Part shown: piece by piece, positions 9,351-18,532 of the stretch
Numbering within the stretch: position 1 is the stretch's first letter
Layout: each line of letters starts with the position of its first letter
DNA from: JBGAWK01 sp044227665
GTDB lineage: Bacteria > Bacteroidota > Bacteroidia > Chitinophagales > JADIYW01
Length of the DNA stretch: 64,000 nt
Direction: 5' to 3'
NCBI GenBank assembly: GCA_044227665.1
Contig: JBGAWK010000008.1
Location: 1 to 64,000, forward strand
The notes under the pieces: generated by a model
The model's input: only the letters and a program-made list of their open reading frames with translations
Told to the model about the DNA's origin: nothing
Databases searched by the model: none
Program-made: the position numbers and the translations under genes

Positions 9351-9806
9351 ATGTTTTCTAAGTCCTGTGAATATGCTCTTAAAGCCATGATTTATGTGGG
9401 CAAGAACACGAATGAGATAAGAAAGGCAGGCGTAAAAGAAATAGCTCACGCCATAGATTCACCGGAGTCCTTCGTAGCAAAAATCCTTCAGCAGCTTACA
9501 AGAAATAAATTTGTGCTATCTTCCAAAGGCCCTAATGGGGGCTTTTATATGACCGAAAGGGAATTGCGTACCAAGTTATTGGATATCATATATGTGGTAG
9601 ATGGAGAAGGAATAAGCTTAGATTGTGTCTTAGGTTTAAAAAAATGTTCTGAAATGAATCCCTGTCCCGTACATCATGAATATAAGCAAATAAAAAAACA
9701 ATTATTACAAATGCTCGAAATGAGCATCAAAGACTTTAATGACAGAATAGATACGGGTCATTATTTTCTAAAAAATATAAATCACAATAAAATTGCTATT
9801 GTATGA
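9351..9806 (+). CDS. Rrf2-family transcriptional regulator with three cysteines
   Basis: The start at 9351 gives MFSKSCEYALKAMIYVG, the canonical Rrf2 N-terminus; the 45 upstream codons in frame are not family-like. The protein is 151 residues. The winged helix-turn-helix is followed by KGPNGGFYM in the wing and a cysteine cluster at about C92, C99 and C105 (C-x6-C-x5-C). IscR, NsrR and RsrR-type members use a similar cluster to hold an iron-sulfur centre that senses oxygen, nitric oxide or cluster status. It is the first gene of the cbb3 oxidase block and overlaps the next gene by 4 nt. Control of that block by redox or nitric oxide is an inference. Confidence 0.88.
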   Translation: MFSKSCEYALKAMIYVGKNTNEIRKAGVKEIAHAIDSPESFVAKILQQLTRNKFVLSSKGPNGGFYMTERELRTKLLDIIYVVDGEGISLDCVLGLKKCSEMNPCPVHHEYKQIKKQLLQMLEMSIKDFNDRIDTGHYFLKNINHNKIAIV

Positions 9807-10243
9807 TAAAATTCAGTAAAATCTTATGTCCTGTTGACTTCTCAGAAAGTGCAGACAATGCTATTGCTTATGCAGTAAAAATGGCGGATGAAGATACCGT
9901 GGTGGAATTACTTTCTATCATAGAAACACCATATACTACGGATCCTATGGGCTATGCTAATTACTATCTCAATGTGGATGAGATAAAAGCAGCTATGGAC
10001 GTGAAAATGCAAGAAAAAATTGAAGCATTGCAAGAAAAATATCCTAAATATCATTTTAATGCAGCCATTGACATGGGTTTAGACCCTGCCAAGTCTATTT
10101 TGGATACTATCTCACAGCACAATTGTGACCTCGTCGTGATGGGTTCCCACGGACGTAAAGGACTCAGCAGAATACTTATGGGCAGCGTTGCAGAGTCCGT
10201 AATGCGCGAAGCACCATGTCCGGTATTAGTAATCAAAAAGTAA
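9803..10243 (+). CDS. universal stress protein, UspA family
   Basis: A 146-residue single-domain Usp protein. The C-terminal nucleotide-loop motif is clear: VVMGSHGRKGLSRILMGSVAE, matching G-x2-G-x9-G-S/T, followed by APCPVLVIKK. This form normally binds ATP. The start overlaps the Rrf2 stop (ATGA) and the stop is directly followed by the CcoI start. Usp genes often sit beside cbb3 oxidase genes in low-oxygen regulons. The role here is not known. Confidence 0.93.
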   Translation: MIKFSKILCPVDFSESADNAIAYAVKMADEDTVVELLSIIETPYTTDPMGYANYYLNVDEIKAAMDVKMQEKIEALQEKYPKYHFNAAIDMGLDPAKSILDTISQHNCDLVVMGSHGRKGLSRILMGSVAESVMREAPCPVLVIKK

Positions 10244-12667
10244 ATGCTTAAAAGAGAAGTAAATATAAATGTGAATACCTTATGCTATCACTGTGGTGAT
10301 AGCTGTGAGGGCAGTAAAGTAACTTATGAAGATAAGATGTTTTGCTGTTCTGGGTGTAAGACAGTATATGAACTTTTGAAAGACAATAATCTTTGTGACT
10401 ATTATGCAATCACAAATAACCCCGGCATTTCACAGCGCGAGATTCTCGCTAAAGAGAAATTTTTGTTCTTAGATAATGAGGAGTTAGCGCAGCAAGTAAT
10501 ATGTTTTAGTCATGAAGATGAAACCCACGCTACCTTTTATCTTCCACAGGTGCATTGCAGTTCCTGCCTGTGGTTGCTAGAAAATCTGTATAAGCTCAAT
10601 TCCTCTGTCCGTTTCAGCAGAGTGAACTTTACAGCTAAAGAGATATTGATAGCCTACGATAACAAAAAGATGAATGTTAGGAAAGCAGCAGAATTACTGA
10701 CATCTATAGGTTATGAGCCATACTTTAATTTTAATGACGCAAATAAAAGTGTTAATCCTGCCAAGGATAATACGAAAATTCTTAAAATAGGCATTGCAGG
10801 ATTCTGTTTTGCCAATATTATGATGATGAGCCTCCCAGAATATTTTTCCTTTGGAAGAAATTTGGAAGCCATAATAGCGAATACGCTGAAATATATTTCT
10901 TTAGGGCTATCTATTCCTGTATTGTTCTACTGCGCCACAGAATTTTTTGTGTCGGCATACTATGGGCTTAGAAATAAAATACTAAATATAGATTTGCCCG
11001 TTTCTCTGGCATTAGCGGTAACATTTGTTCGAAGTCTATATGATATTTTCGTACTGCAAGGTACTGGATACATGGATAGCATGTCAGGAATAGTATTCTT
11101 TATGCTCATAGGTAGGTGGATGCAAGAGAAAACCTATAAGACCATCTCTTTCGATAGAGATTATAAGTCTTTTTTTCCTATCGCCGTCAATGTGATAAAA
11201 AATGATCAAATCTGTAGTACGCCTATAGATAAGATTAAAAAGAATGACATCATACAGATACATCATAACGAGATAGTGCCCGTAGATAGTATCTTACTAA
11301 GAGGTAATGCCAATATAGACTATAGTTTTGTAAATGGCGAAAGCATACCTGTATATATAGAAAAAGGGCAAGTCGTATATGCTGGAGCAAAACAACTCAA
11401 TGGTATCATAGAATTAGCCGTACTCAAAGAAGTATCACAAAGCTACCTTACTTCATTATGGAATCACGATGCTTTCAGAAAGGACGAGAAAAAGAAAGTA
11501 ACAGAATTTGATATCATCGCTAAATATTTTACGTATGTAGTCCTTACTATTGCCGCTATAGCCTTAGGCTATTGGTATGATAAAGGACTTCCTACCTTGG
11601 GATGGAATGCCATGACTACGATACTCATAGTGGCATGTCCCTGTGCATTGCTACTTACTACAAATTTTACCAATGGCAATATTCTTAGAGTTTTGGGGCT
11701 GAATAAGTTTTATTTGAGAAATGCAGAAGTATTATCAGCATTACAAAAGATAGATCACATCGTCTTCGACAAAACAGGCACACTTACAGAGCATAGGAAG
11801 ATGAATGTAAGCTATGAAGGTAAGACGATGACGGATGAAGATAAAAAAGTATTGGCTACAGTCCTAGCTCAATCTACACATCCTCTAAGTATTGCTATAT
11901 GTGACTATCTAAATAGTAAAGAATTGTACGTATGTGAAAATTTCAAAGAGGTTTCCGGTAATGGTATAGAAGCATGGCTGCAGGATATGCATATCAAAAT
12001 AGGGTCTGCAAAATATCTAGGGATAGAATCTTCAAATATAATGACACAAGTGTATATGTCTATAGATAATCAAATTATAGGAAAATTCAACTTCTCTAAT
12101 GTATATAGACTCGGTATCTTTTCATTGGTAAAAACTTTGAAAAGGCATTTCGACATATCCGTAATTTCTGGGGATAATGATGGAGAGAAAGAGAATCTAT
12201 CTAAGATTATTGACAATCCACAACAACTTATGTTTTATCAGTCTCCAGAAGATAAAATCAATTATATACATCATCTACAGCAAAAATACCATAAGGTAAT
12301 GATGATAGGGGATGGGCTCAATGATGCAGGGGCACTCAAAGTGAGCGATGTGGGTATCTCTATATCTGATAATGTCAATAATTTTTCACCTTCGTGTGAC
12401 GGTATTATTGATGCTTCTCAACTGAAAAAGATGGATATTTTTATGAAATATATTACGACAGGAAAATATATCATTTATACCACATTTATAGTTTCAATAA
12501 TCTATAATTTGATAGGAATATACTATGCAGTACATGGGACACTGTCGCCAGTAATAGCTGCGATACTCATGCCCTCTAGTACTATTACTATATTAATGCT
12601 TACTTTTGGAATGACGCAGCTATTTGCCAAAAAATATAAATTATTAACAGCACTTAAAACTAATTAA
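10244..12667 (+). CDS. ccoI: CcoI/FixI-type copper-translocating P-type ATPase
   Basis: An 807-residue P1B ATPase that supplies copper for cbb3 oxidase assembly at the inner membrane. An N-terminal cysteine-rich domain (CYHCGDSCEG and FCCSGCKTVYELL) precedes an HMA-like metal-binding domain with CSSC near residue 105. The transmembrane CPC motif (VACPCALLL, near 464), the phosphorylation site DKTGTLTE (near 509), THPLS and GDGLNDAGAL (near 689) are all intact. The N-terminal cysteine domain and the neighbouring oxidase genes favour CcoI over a general copper exporter. The start is directly abutted to the Usp stop. Confidence 0.93.
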   Translation: MLKREVNINVNTLCYHCGDSCEGSKVTYEDKMFCCSGCKTVYELLKDNNLCDYYAITNNPGISQREILAKEKFLFLDNEELAQQVICFSHEDETHATFYLPQVHCSSCLWLLENLYKLNSSVRFSRVNFTAKEILIAYDNKKMNVRKAAELLTSIGYEPYFNFNDANKSVNPAKDNTKILKIGIAGFCFANIMMMSLPEYFSFGRNLEAIIANTLKYISLGLSIPVLFYCATEFFVSAYYGLRNKILNIDLPVSLALAVTFVRSLYDIFVLQGTGYMDSMSGIVFFMLIGRWMQEKTYKTISFDRDYKSFFPIAVNVIKNDQICSTPIDKIKKNDIIQIHHNEIVPVDSILLRGNANIDYSFVNGESIPVYIEKGQVVYAGAKQLNGIIELAVLKEVSQSYLTSLWNHDAFRKDEKKKVTEFDIIAKYFTYVVLTIAAIALGYWYDKGLPTLGWNAMTTILIVACPCALLLTTNFTNGNILRVLGLNKFYLRNAEVLSALQKIDHIVFDKTGTLTEHRKMNVSYEGKTMTDEDKKVLATVLAQSTHPLSIAICDYLNSKELYVCENFKEVSGNGIEAWLQDMHIKIGSAKYLGIESSNIMTQVYMSIDNQIIGKFNFSNVYRLGIFSLVKTLKRHFDISVISGDNDGEKENLSKIIDNPQQLMFYQSPEDKINYIHHLQQKYHKVMMIGDGLNDAGALKVSDVGISISDNVNNFSPSCDGIIDASQLKKMDIFMKYITTGKYIIYTTFIVSIIYNLIGIYYAVHGTLSPVIAAILMPSSTITILMLTFGMTQLFAKKYKLLTALKTN

Positions 12668-12669
12668 AA

Positions 12670-13086
12670 ATGAAAAAAAGAGAACCAGTGAGTCACATCA
12701 TGACTAAGAATGTAAAGGCTTTGAACGTAACAGATTCATTACATGAAGTAATGAATTTAGTAAAATCTGAGCACGTAAGACACATCCCTATTGTAAGTGG
12801 TAAAAAAGTTGTAGGTATTGTTACCAGCAATGATCTGAACAGATTGACTGTCGGAGACTTATTTGACAACCAAGGTGGCAACGATGCATTCTTGGATATG
12901 CTGTCCATAGAGAGATTGATGCACGCCAATCCTGTGACAATCAGCGATGACACTACCATACGCGAAGTGGCAGAAGTATTTGCCAACTCCAACTTTCACG
13001 CATTACCAGTAGTAAATGCTGAAGATGAGTTAGTAGGCATTGTCTCTACGACAGATGTATTAAAATATATGTTGGAACAATATTAA
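12670..13086 (+). CDS. CBS-domain pair protein
   Basis: A 138-residue protein consisting of two CBS motifs: VSHIMTKNVKALNVTD..HIPIVSGKKVVGIVTSNDL and IERLMHANPVTISDDTT..ALPVVNAEDELVGIVSTTDV. Paired CBS domains bind adenine nucleotides and act as energy sensors. The gene lies 2 bp after ccoI and 8 bp before ccoS. This position within an oxidase operon suggests a role in controlling or stabilising the oxidase, but there is no direct evidence. Confidence 0.93.
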   Translation: MKKREPVSHIMTKNVKALNVTDSLHEVMNLVKSEHVRHIPIVSGKKVVGIVTSNDLNRLTVGDLFDNQGGNDAFLDMLSIERLMHANPVTISDDTTIREVAEVFANSNFHALPVVNAEDELVGIVSTTDVLKYMLEQY

Positions 13087-13094
13087 ATTTATTT

Positions 13095-13244
13095 ATGTCT
13101 GTAATTATAATATTACTAATAGTCAGTTTATGCATATCTGGGGGCTTTTTGATTGCCTATATCTGGAGTGTAAAAGATGGACAATTTGATGATGATTACA
13201 GTCCTGCAAGAAGAATTTTATTCGATGATCATAAAAAAGAATAA
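13095..13244 (+). CDS. ccoS: CcoS-like small membrane protein
   Basis: A 49-residue protein too short for ordinary gene calling. It starts MSVIIILLIVSLCISGGFLI and continues AYIWSVKDGQFDDDYSPARR, ending ILFDDHKKE. This is the CcoS pattern: one membrane helix, then W-x2-K-x-G-Q-F-D-D and a proline near the end. CcoS is needed for insertion of redox cofactors into cbb3 oxidase. It sits 8 bp after the CBS gene and 2 bp before ccoNO, the usual place. Confidence 0.9.
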   Translation: MSVIIILLIVSLCISGGFLIAYIWSVKDGQFDDDYSPARRILFDDHKKE

Positions 13245-13246
13245 TT

Positions 13247-15382
13247 ATGGAAAAATTTCAGTATGACAACCGCTTACCTAAGATGTTCGCTACCGCCACC
13301 ATGCTGTGGGGGGTAGTAGGTATGCTAGTGGGGGTAATAATAGCTTTTCAGCTCGCTCTCCCTGGTCTCAACTTAACAGAACTATCCCCATTTACTACCT
13401 TTGGTAGATTACGCCCAGTACACACGAACGCCGTAATATTTGCATTCGTCGGCAATGGTATTTTTACAGCAGTGTATTATTCATTGCCTAGATTGCTCAA
13501 GACTTCTATGTGGAATAAGACCTTGGGCAACCTACATTTTTGGTTATGGCAAACCATCATTGTCCTTGCTGCGGTGACACTCATAGCGGGTATCACTACT
13601 TCCAAAGAGTATGCAGAGTTGGAGTGGCCTATAGATATTTTGATAACTATTACATGGGTAATCTTTGGTATAAATATGTTTGGCACTATCCTTACGCGTA
13701 GAGAAAGACACATGTATGTAGCTATTTGGTTCTTTATAGCTTCATGGGTAACTGTGGCTATGCTCCATATTGTGAACTCGCTAGCATTGCCAGTATCCTT
13801 ATTCAAGAGTTACTCTCTATATGCAGGGGTGCAAGATGCCTTAGTACAATGGTGGTATGGTCATAATGCGGTAGCATTCTTCCTCACCACACCGTATTTG
13901 GGCTTGATGTATTATTTTATGCCCAAAGCAGCAGATCGCCCCGTATTCTCGTACAGATTGAGTATTGTACACTTTTGGAGTTTAATATTCTTATATATCT
14001 GGGCAGGCCCACACCATTTGCTATATACAGCATTACCAGATTGGGCACAGTCATTAGGAACAGTATTCTCTATTATGCTGATATTACCAAGTTGGGGCGG
14101 AATGCTCAATGGGTTATTTACACTCAGAGGTGCTTGGGATAAGGTACGCGAAGACCCTATCCTCAAATTCTTTGTAGTGGGGGTAACATGCTACGGTATG
14201 AGTACCTTTGAAGGTCCTATGTTGTCTCTAAAAAATGTGAACGCAATATCACATTATAGCGACTGGACAGTAGCTCACGTACATATTGGCGCACTGGGAT
14301 GGAATGGTTTCTTGACGTTTGGGATGCTTTACTGGTTGTTCCCAAGGCTATACAAAACACAGATTTTTTCTAAAAAATTAGTGGCTGCTCACTTTTGGAT
14401 AGGCACTTTAGGTATTATCCTCTATGCTATACCTATGTATTGGAGTGCCTTCAAAACATACTTTATGATGACAGCCTTCACTCCTGAAGGTCAGTTGCAA
14501 TATCAATTTGTGGATGCGATGGTTACTGCTAAGCCATTCTATCTCCTAAGAGCTTTGGGTGGTACTATTTACTTAGGAGGTGTATTATTGATGGTTTATA
14601 ATCTTATAAAAACTGTAAAGTCAGGAACTTTTGTAGAGACAGAATATAGTGAAGCTCCTGCTTTAACCAAAAATTACACGGCACCCCAAGGAACATTTTG
14701 GCATAGTATATTTGAAAGAAAGCCCATAATTATGTTAGTACTGAGTTTGATAGTTGTAGCAATGGGCGGCATATTTGAACTAATACCTACCTTCCTTATC
14801 AAAAAGAATGTTCCTACCATCGCTAGTGTAAAACCATATACGCCATTAGAGCTGCAAGGTAGGGACATATATATAAGAGAAGGATGTTACAATTGTCATT
14901 CACAGATGGTACGTCCTTTCCGCTACGAAGTGGAAAGATATGGCGGGGCTTCTAAGCAATATTCCAAAGCCGGAGAATTCGTTTACGACCATCCCTTCCA
15001 GTGGGGAAGCAAGCGTACAGGCCCGGATTTGGCTAGAGTGGGCGGCAAGTATGGCGACAGTTGGCATTTCAATCACATGATGGAACCTTCGGCTATAACG
15101 CCCGGATCTATTATGCCTGCATATCCATTCATGTTTGAAAAAGATATAGATAAGGCTTCTACCAATTCTAAGATTCATGTCATGAGAAAGCTAGGGGTGC
15201 CATATCCTGATAATTATGAATCTATAGCGGTACAAGATTTAGAAAAGCAAGCTAAGAAGATAGCAGACAATTTGGCATCACAAAGCAATATCAAAATTAG
15301 TAGTGACAAAGAAATTATTGCGCTTATTGCTTACTTACAGCGACTAGGTAAAGATATAGAATTAGAAAACAAACAACAATAA
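13247..15382 (+). CDS. ccoNO: fused cbb3 cytochrome c oxidase subunits I and II
   Basis: A 711-residue fusion of CcoN and CcoO. Residues 1 to about 480 are the CcoN heme-copper subunit with a dozen membrane helices. Ligand regions seen are RPVHTNAV (near 59), WWYGHNAV (near 205), AGPHHLLY (near 255) and VAHVHIGALGW (near 344). After a membrane segment near 495-515, residues about 530-711 are CcoO, a membrane-anchored monoheme cytochrome c with EGCYNCHSQMVRPF (heme site at C547) and the likely Met ligand in GSIMPAYPF. Fused CcoNO is known in Bacteroidota, so this is not an assembly artefact. It reduces oxygen with high affinity at the inner membrane. Confidence 0.97.
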   Translation: MEKFQYDNRLPKMFATATMLWGVVGMLVGVIIAFQLALPGLNLTELSPFTTFGRLRPVHTNAVIFAFVGNGIFTAVYYSLPRLLKTSMWNKTLGNLHFWLWQTIIVLAAVTLIAGITTSKEYAELEWPIDILITITWVIFGINMFGTILTRRERHMYVAIWFFIASWVTVAMLHIVNSLALPVSLFKSYSLYAGVQDALVQWWYGHNAVAFFLTTPYLGLMYYFMPKAADRPVFSYRLSIVHFWSLIFLYIWAGPHHLLYTALPDWAQSLGTVFSIMLILPSWGGMLNGLFTLRGAWDKVREDPILKFFVVGVTCYGMSTFEGPMLSLKNVNAISHYSDWTVAHVHIGALGWNGFLTFGMLYWLFPRLYKTQIFSKKLVAAHFWIGTLGIILYAIPMYWSAFKTYFMMTAFTPEGQLQYQFVDAMVTAKPFYLLRALGGTIYLGGVLLMVYNLIKTVKSGTFVETEYSEAPALTKNYTAPQGTFWHSIFERKPIIMLVLSLIVVAMGGIFELIPTFLIKKNVPTIASVKPYTPLELQGRDIYIREGCYNCHSQMVRPFRYEVERYGGASKQYSKAGEFVYDHPFQWGSKRTGPDLARVGGKYGDSWHFNHMMEPSAITPGSIMPAYPFMFEKDIDKASTNSKIHVMRKLGVPYPDNYESIAVQDLEKQAKKIADNLASQSNIKISSDKEIIALIAYLQRLGKDIELENKQQ

Positions 15383-15383
15383 C

Positions 15384-15548
15384 ATGAAGTTCACAAATTA
15401 TTTTAAGGATATAGCTGGAATAGAATTATTCCCTTGTATTTCATTGCTTTTGTTTGTCGTTTTTTTCTTATTGGTAACTTATAGAATCTTTAAGATTAAT
15501 AAAAAGACATTGGAGCACGTAGAGAGGCTTCCTTTAGATGATAATTAA
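15384..15548 (+). CDS. ccoQ: CcoQ-like small membrane protein
   Basis: A 54-residue open frame from the ATG at 15384, one base after the ccoNO stop. It reads MKFTNYFKDIAGIELFPCIS, then a single membrane helix LLLFVVFFLLVTY and a basic-acidic tail ending ERLPLDDN. Size, single helix, position between ccoNO and ccoP and the terminal LPLDD pattern fit CcoQ/FixQ, a small subunit that stabilises the oxidase. The 3' end overlaps the in-frame extension of the ccoP frame, so ccoP must start later. Confidence 0.85.
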   Translation: MKFTNYFKDIAGIELFPCISLLLFVVFFLLVTYRIFKINKKTLEHVERLPLDDN

Positions 15549-15573
15549 TTCTTTCAAAACAAAAATTTTAATC

Positions 15574-16677
15574 ATGAAGAATATAAAATATTTTAGAAGC
15601 ATACTCACACTTGCTATGTTGTGTATGATTTCGATAGCTTTTGGTCAAGATGCAGCTCCTGGGGCAGCAGCTCCTGCCCCCAAGGTTAGCCTCCTTGCAG
15701 ATGTAAATTTTATACTTACGGTAGTAGCTATTGTTCTTGTAGGGGTCATATACCTATTGGCACAAACCACTTTTTGGACTACTACAATACAGTTAGAAAA
15801 ATTTAAAGATAAGTCCAAAGCTGCTTTGATATTGCTATTGGTAGGTGCTGGAATGTCACCACTTATGAGCATGGCTCAGGATGCCGCAGCCCCAATATCT
15901 ACAGAGGTAGTGGCAAGTCCGGGTGTACTCACTTATGTGTTGTTGTCGGTAGTTGCTGTAGAGATAATGGTAATTATGTTTTTATCTAAGAATATAATAG
16001 GTATGTTAGCAAAGACAGTTGCAACTACAGGTGCTCCTGCTGCTGCCTCTACCTCTACTTCTGGATTAGCGGCACTATGGGAAAAATTGAATGACTTCAA
16101 GCCTATAGAGAGAGAAGCAGAATTAGAGACAGGACACGATTATGACGGTATCCGCGAATTGGACAATAATATACCATCATGGTTTACGGCAGCATTCATA
16201 GCCTCTATCATATTTGCCGTAATATATTTGTGGAGATATCACGTATCGCAATCTGCACCGTTACAAATTGAAGAATATACCATTGCAATGGAGAAAGCAG
16301 AAATAGAGAAAGAAGCATTCTTGAAAACTCAAGGAAGTTCTGTAGATGAAAATACTGTAACGCTGCTAGGAGATGCAGATATAGCTAAAGGTAAAGAAAT
16401 ATTTACTGCCAAGTGTACCTCTTGTCACGGTGTCGAAGGCAACAGTATGCCTAATGGTGTAGGCCCAAATCTTTCTGACGACTACTGGATACACGGTAAT
16501 GATATAAAAGATATTTTCAAGACAGTAAAATATGGTTATGTAGAAAAAGGTATGCTTTCTTGGAAAGATAACTTATCAGCAACGCAAATAGCACAAGTTT
16601 CTAGTTTCGTAAAATCTATAGATGGCAAAAATTTACCGGGAGGTAAAGAACCTCAGGGTGAGAAAGTTGCTAAATAA
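15574..16677 (+). CDS. ccoP: cbb3 oxidase subunit III (CcoP), one heme c site
   Basis: The start at 15574 gives a signal-like MKNIKYFRSILTLAMLCMIS; codons upstream of it overlap ccoQ. The 367-residue protein has an unusual N-terminal half with two or three extra hydrophobic segments and Ala/Pro-rich links, then the FixP-N domain (YDGIRELDNNIPSWFTAAFI) with one membrane helix. The cytochrome domain at about residues 270-355 contains a single CTSCHG heme site (C281), with a GMLSWK Met ligand. Classical proteobacterial CcoP has two heme sites, so this one is a monoheme form. It passes electrons to the CcoN active site. Confidence 0.92.
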   Translation: MKNIKYFRSILTLAMLCMISIAFGQDAAPGAAAPAPKVSLLADVNFILTVVAIVLVGVIYLLAQTTFWTTTIQLEKFKDKSKAALILLLVGAGMSPLMSMAQDAAAPISTEVVASPGVLTYVLLSVVAVEIMVIMFLSKNIIGMLAKTVATTGAPAAASTSTSGLAALWEKLNDFKPIEREAELETGHDYDGIRELDNNIPSWFTAAFIASIIFAVIYLWRYHVSQSAPLQIEEYTIAMEKAEIEKEAFLKTQGSSVDENTVTLLGDADIAKGKEIFTAKCTSCHGVEGNSMPNGVGPNLSDDYWIHGNDIKDIFKTVKYGYVEKGMLSWKDNLSATQIAQVSSFVKSIDGKNLPGGKEPQGEKVAK

Positions 16678-16685
16678 ATATTTAT

Positions 16686-18089
16686 ATGCTTCAAGACGAT
16701 CTTCTTCAACCTTCTACATCTAGGGATAAGCTAAGCACTGTTGACGATACAGGTCAACGTAGGTGGTTGCTCGTAGCGAAGCCTAAAGGGTTTTTTTACA
16801 GAAGAAGAGAAATTCTTTCCTTAATATATTTGGCTGTATTTTTTGGGCTTCCCTTTATAAAAGTAGATGGAATGCCTCTGCTGCTGTTCAATGTAGTAGA
16901 AGGGAAATTTATCTTGTTTAGCAAAATATTTTGGCCTAACGATTTTTTCATTTTTGCTTTTGCAATGATTACTTTTATCATATTTATAGTATTATTTACT
17001 ATAGCGTATGGTAGGCTTTTTTGTGGATGGGCGTGCCCTCAAACGATTTTCATGGAATTTGTTTTCCGTAAAATAGAGTGGTGGATAGAGGGCACGCCAT
17101 CACAACAACAGAAACTCAATAACGGTCCCTGGACTACAGAGAAGTTTGTAAAAAAATCGTTGAAACACATCCTATTTTTTGCTATATCTTTTTTAATAGC
17201 TCACACATTTTTATCGTATATCATAGGCGTAGATAAAGTAGTCATGGATATGCGCGAGCCGTTTTCGGAGCATATAGGACTCTTCATGGGATTAGTGATA
17301 TTTTCATTGTTATTCTACTTTGTATTTGCTTTTGTACGAGAAATAGTATGTACTACGATATGTCCTTACGGCAGATTACAGGGTGTAATGTTTGATAAAG
17401 ATACTATGCAGGTATCTTATGATTATGTACGGGGAGAGCCACGAGGCAAAATGTCTAAAAATACTTCTACACAATTTGGAGACTGTATAGACTGTAAAAA
17501 GTGTGTGCATGTGTGTCCTACGGGCATAGATATTCGCAATGGTGTCCAATTGGATTGCATAGGCTGTACCGCATGTATAGATGCTTGCGATGAGGTAATG
17601 GAAAAAATACATCGCCCCAAAGGATTGATACGTTATGCGTCTGAAAATCAAATTTCCGAGTCCAAACATTGGGTGCTTACCCCTCGTATGAAAGCATATA
17701 CTATCTTACTTTCACTATTGTTACTTATCATGGCTGCATTAGTATTTACCCGCAGGACAGTAGATACTTACATCTCTAGAGCCCGAGGGCCTATATATCA
17801 GGAATTAGGGGATACGGCTTACAGCAATCTCTACAACGCCAAAATAATCAATAAGTCCAATAAAAATTTACCTATTAAGTTAGTAGTAGAAAATATGCCG
17901 GGCAGGGTGAAGATATTGGATGATCATGCTATGGTGTTGAAGAATGAAGCTATCAATGAAATTACTTTTTTTGTAGAAGTGCCAAAAAACTCTATTAAAA
18001 AAAGAAGTAGTGTGGTGAAAATTGCAGTATATAGTGGGGATGAAAAAATTCAGAGTGTTAAAACAAAATTCTTAGGACCATTTATGTAA
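16686..18089 (+). CDS. ccoG: CcoG-type ferredoxin-like oxidase assembly protein
   Basis: A 467-residue membrane protein with about five helices, a polyferredoxin section and a C-terminal Ig-like domain. Iron-sulfur ligands are visible in GDCIDCKKCVHVCPTGIDI and LDCIGCTACIDACDEVM, and CGWACPQTIFMEF marks the N-terminal membrane part. CcoG (also called RdxA or FixG) is a cupric reductase that prepares copper for cbb3 oxidase in studied bacteria. It starts 8 bp after ccoP. Confidence 0.95.
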   Translation: MLQDDLLQPSTSRDKLSTVDDTGQRRWLLVAKPKGFFYRRREILSLIYLAVFFGLPFIKVDGMPLLLFNVVEGKFILFSKIFWPNDFFIFAFAMITFIIFIVLFTIAYGRLFCGWACPQTIFMEFVFRKIEWWIEGTPSQQQKLNNGPWTTEKFVKKSLKHILFFAISFLIAHTFLSYIIGVDKVVMDMREPFSEHIGLFMGLVIFSLLFYFVFAFVREIVCTTICPYGRLQGVMFDKDTMQVSYDYVRGEPRGKMSKNTSTQFGDCIDCKKCVHVCPTGIDIRNGVQLDCIGCTACIDACDEVMEKIHRPKGLIRYASENQISESKHWVLTPRMKAYTILLSLLLLIMAALVFTRRTVDTYISRARGPIYQELGDTAYSNLYNAKIINKSNKNLPIKLVVENMPGRVKILDDHAMVLKNEAINEITFFVEVPKNSIKKRSSVVKIAVYSGDEKIQSVKTKFLGPFM

Positions 18090-18532
18090 TGACTATGCAT
18101 TGGGGATACAAAATATTAGTAGTAATTATTCTATTCTTATTGGGAATGGGATATATGGTGTTTACAGCATTACAGCAAAAGAATGAGATGTATGATGAAG
18201 ATTACTATGCCAAAGAATTAAAATATCAGTCCACAATAGACGCAGCGCAAAGCCTAAATACAATTTTTTCTGGAGACCTGCTGAAAGATAGTGCCAACAC
18301 ACTCCTATTACAACTTCCTGTGGGGACATACGAAAATTTCAAAGAAGGCAACATACAGATGCTGAGAGCTGATGATAAAAGTAAGGATATACAATTAAGC
18401 ATAGAAGTAGATACTTTTGGCATACAGTCCTTTGGTAATAAAGAATTCTCTAAAGGATACTATAATGCCAGAATCTCTTGGGTAAACGATACCGCTACAT
18501 TCTATAGAGAACAAAGTATAATTATAGAATAA
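18089..18532 (+). CDS. ccoH: FixH/CcoH family protein
   Basis: A 147-residue protein with one N-terminal membrane helix (about residues 7-25) followed by the typical MYDEDYYAKELKYQ segment and a periplasmic beta-rich domain. CcoH is a late assembly factor of cbb3 oxidase. The start codon overlaps the ccoG stop (TAATG), which argues for coupled translation. Sequence similarity among FixH proteins is low, and position adds much of the support. Confidence 0.88.
   Translation: MTMHWGYKILVVIILFLLGMGYMVFTALQQKNEMYDEDYYAKELKYQSTIDAAQSLNTIFSGDLLKDSANTLLLQLPVGTYENFKEGNIQMLRADDKSKDIQLSIEVDTFGIQSFGNKEFSKGYYNARISWVNDTATFYREQSIIIE

Noticed and set aside
13247..15382. fusion of CcoN and CcoO as a possible assembly error
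   Set aside because: Both halves are complete, the linker is a plausible membrane segment, and this fusion is known in the phylum.
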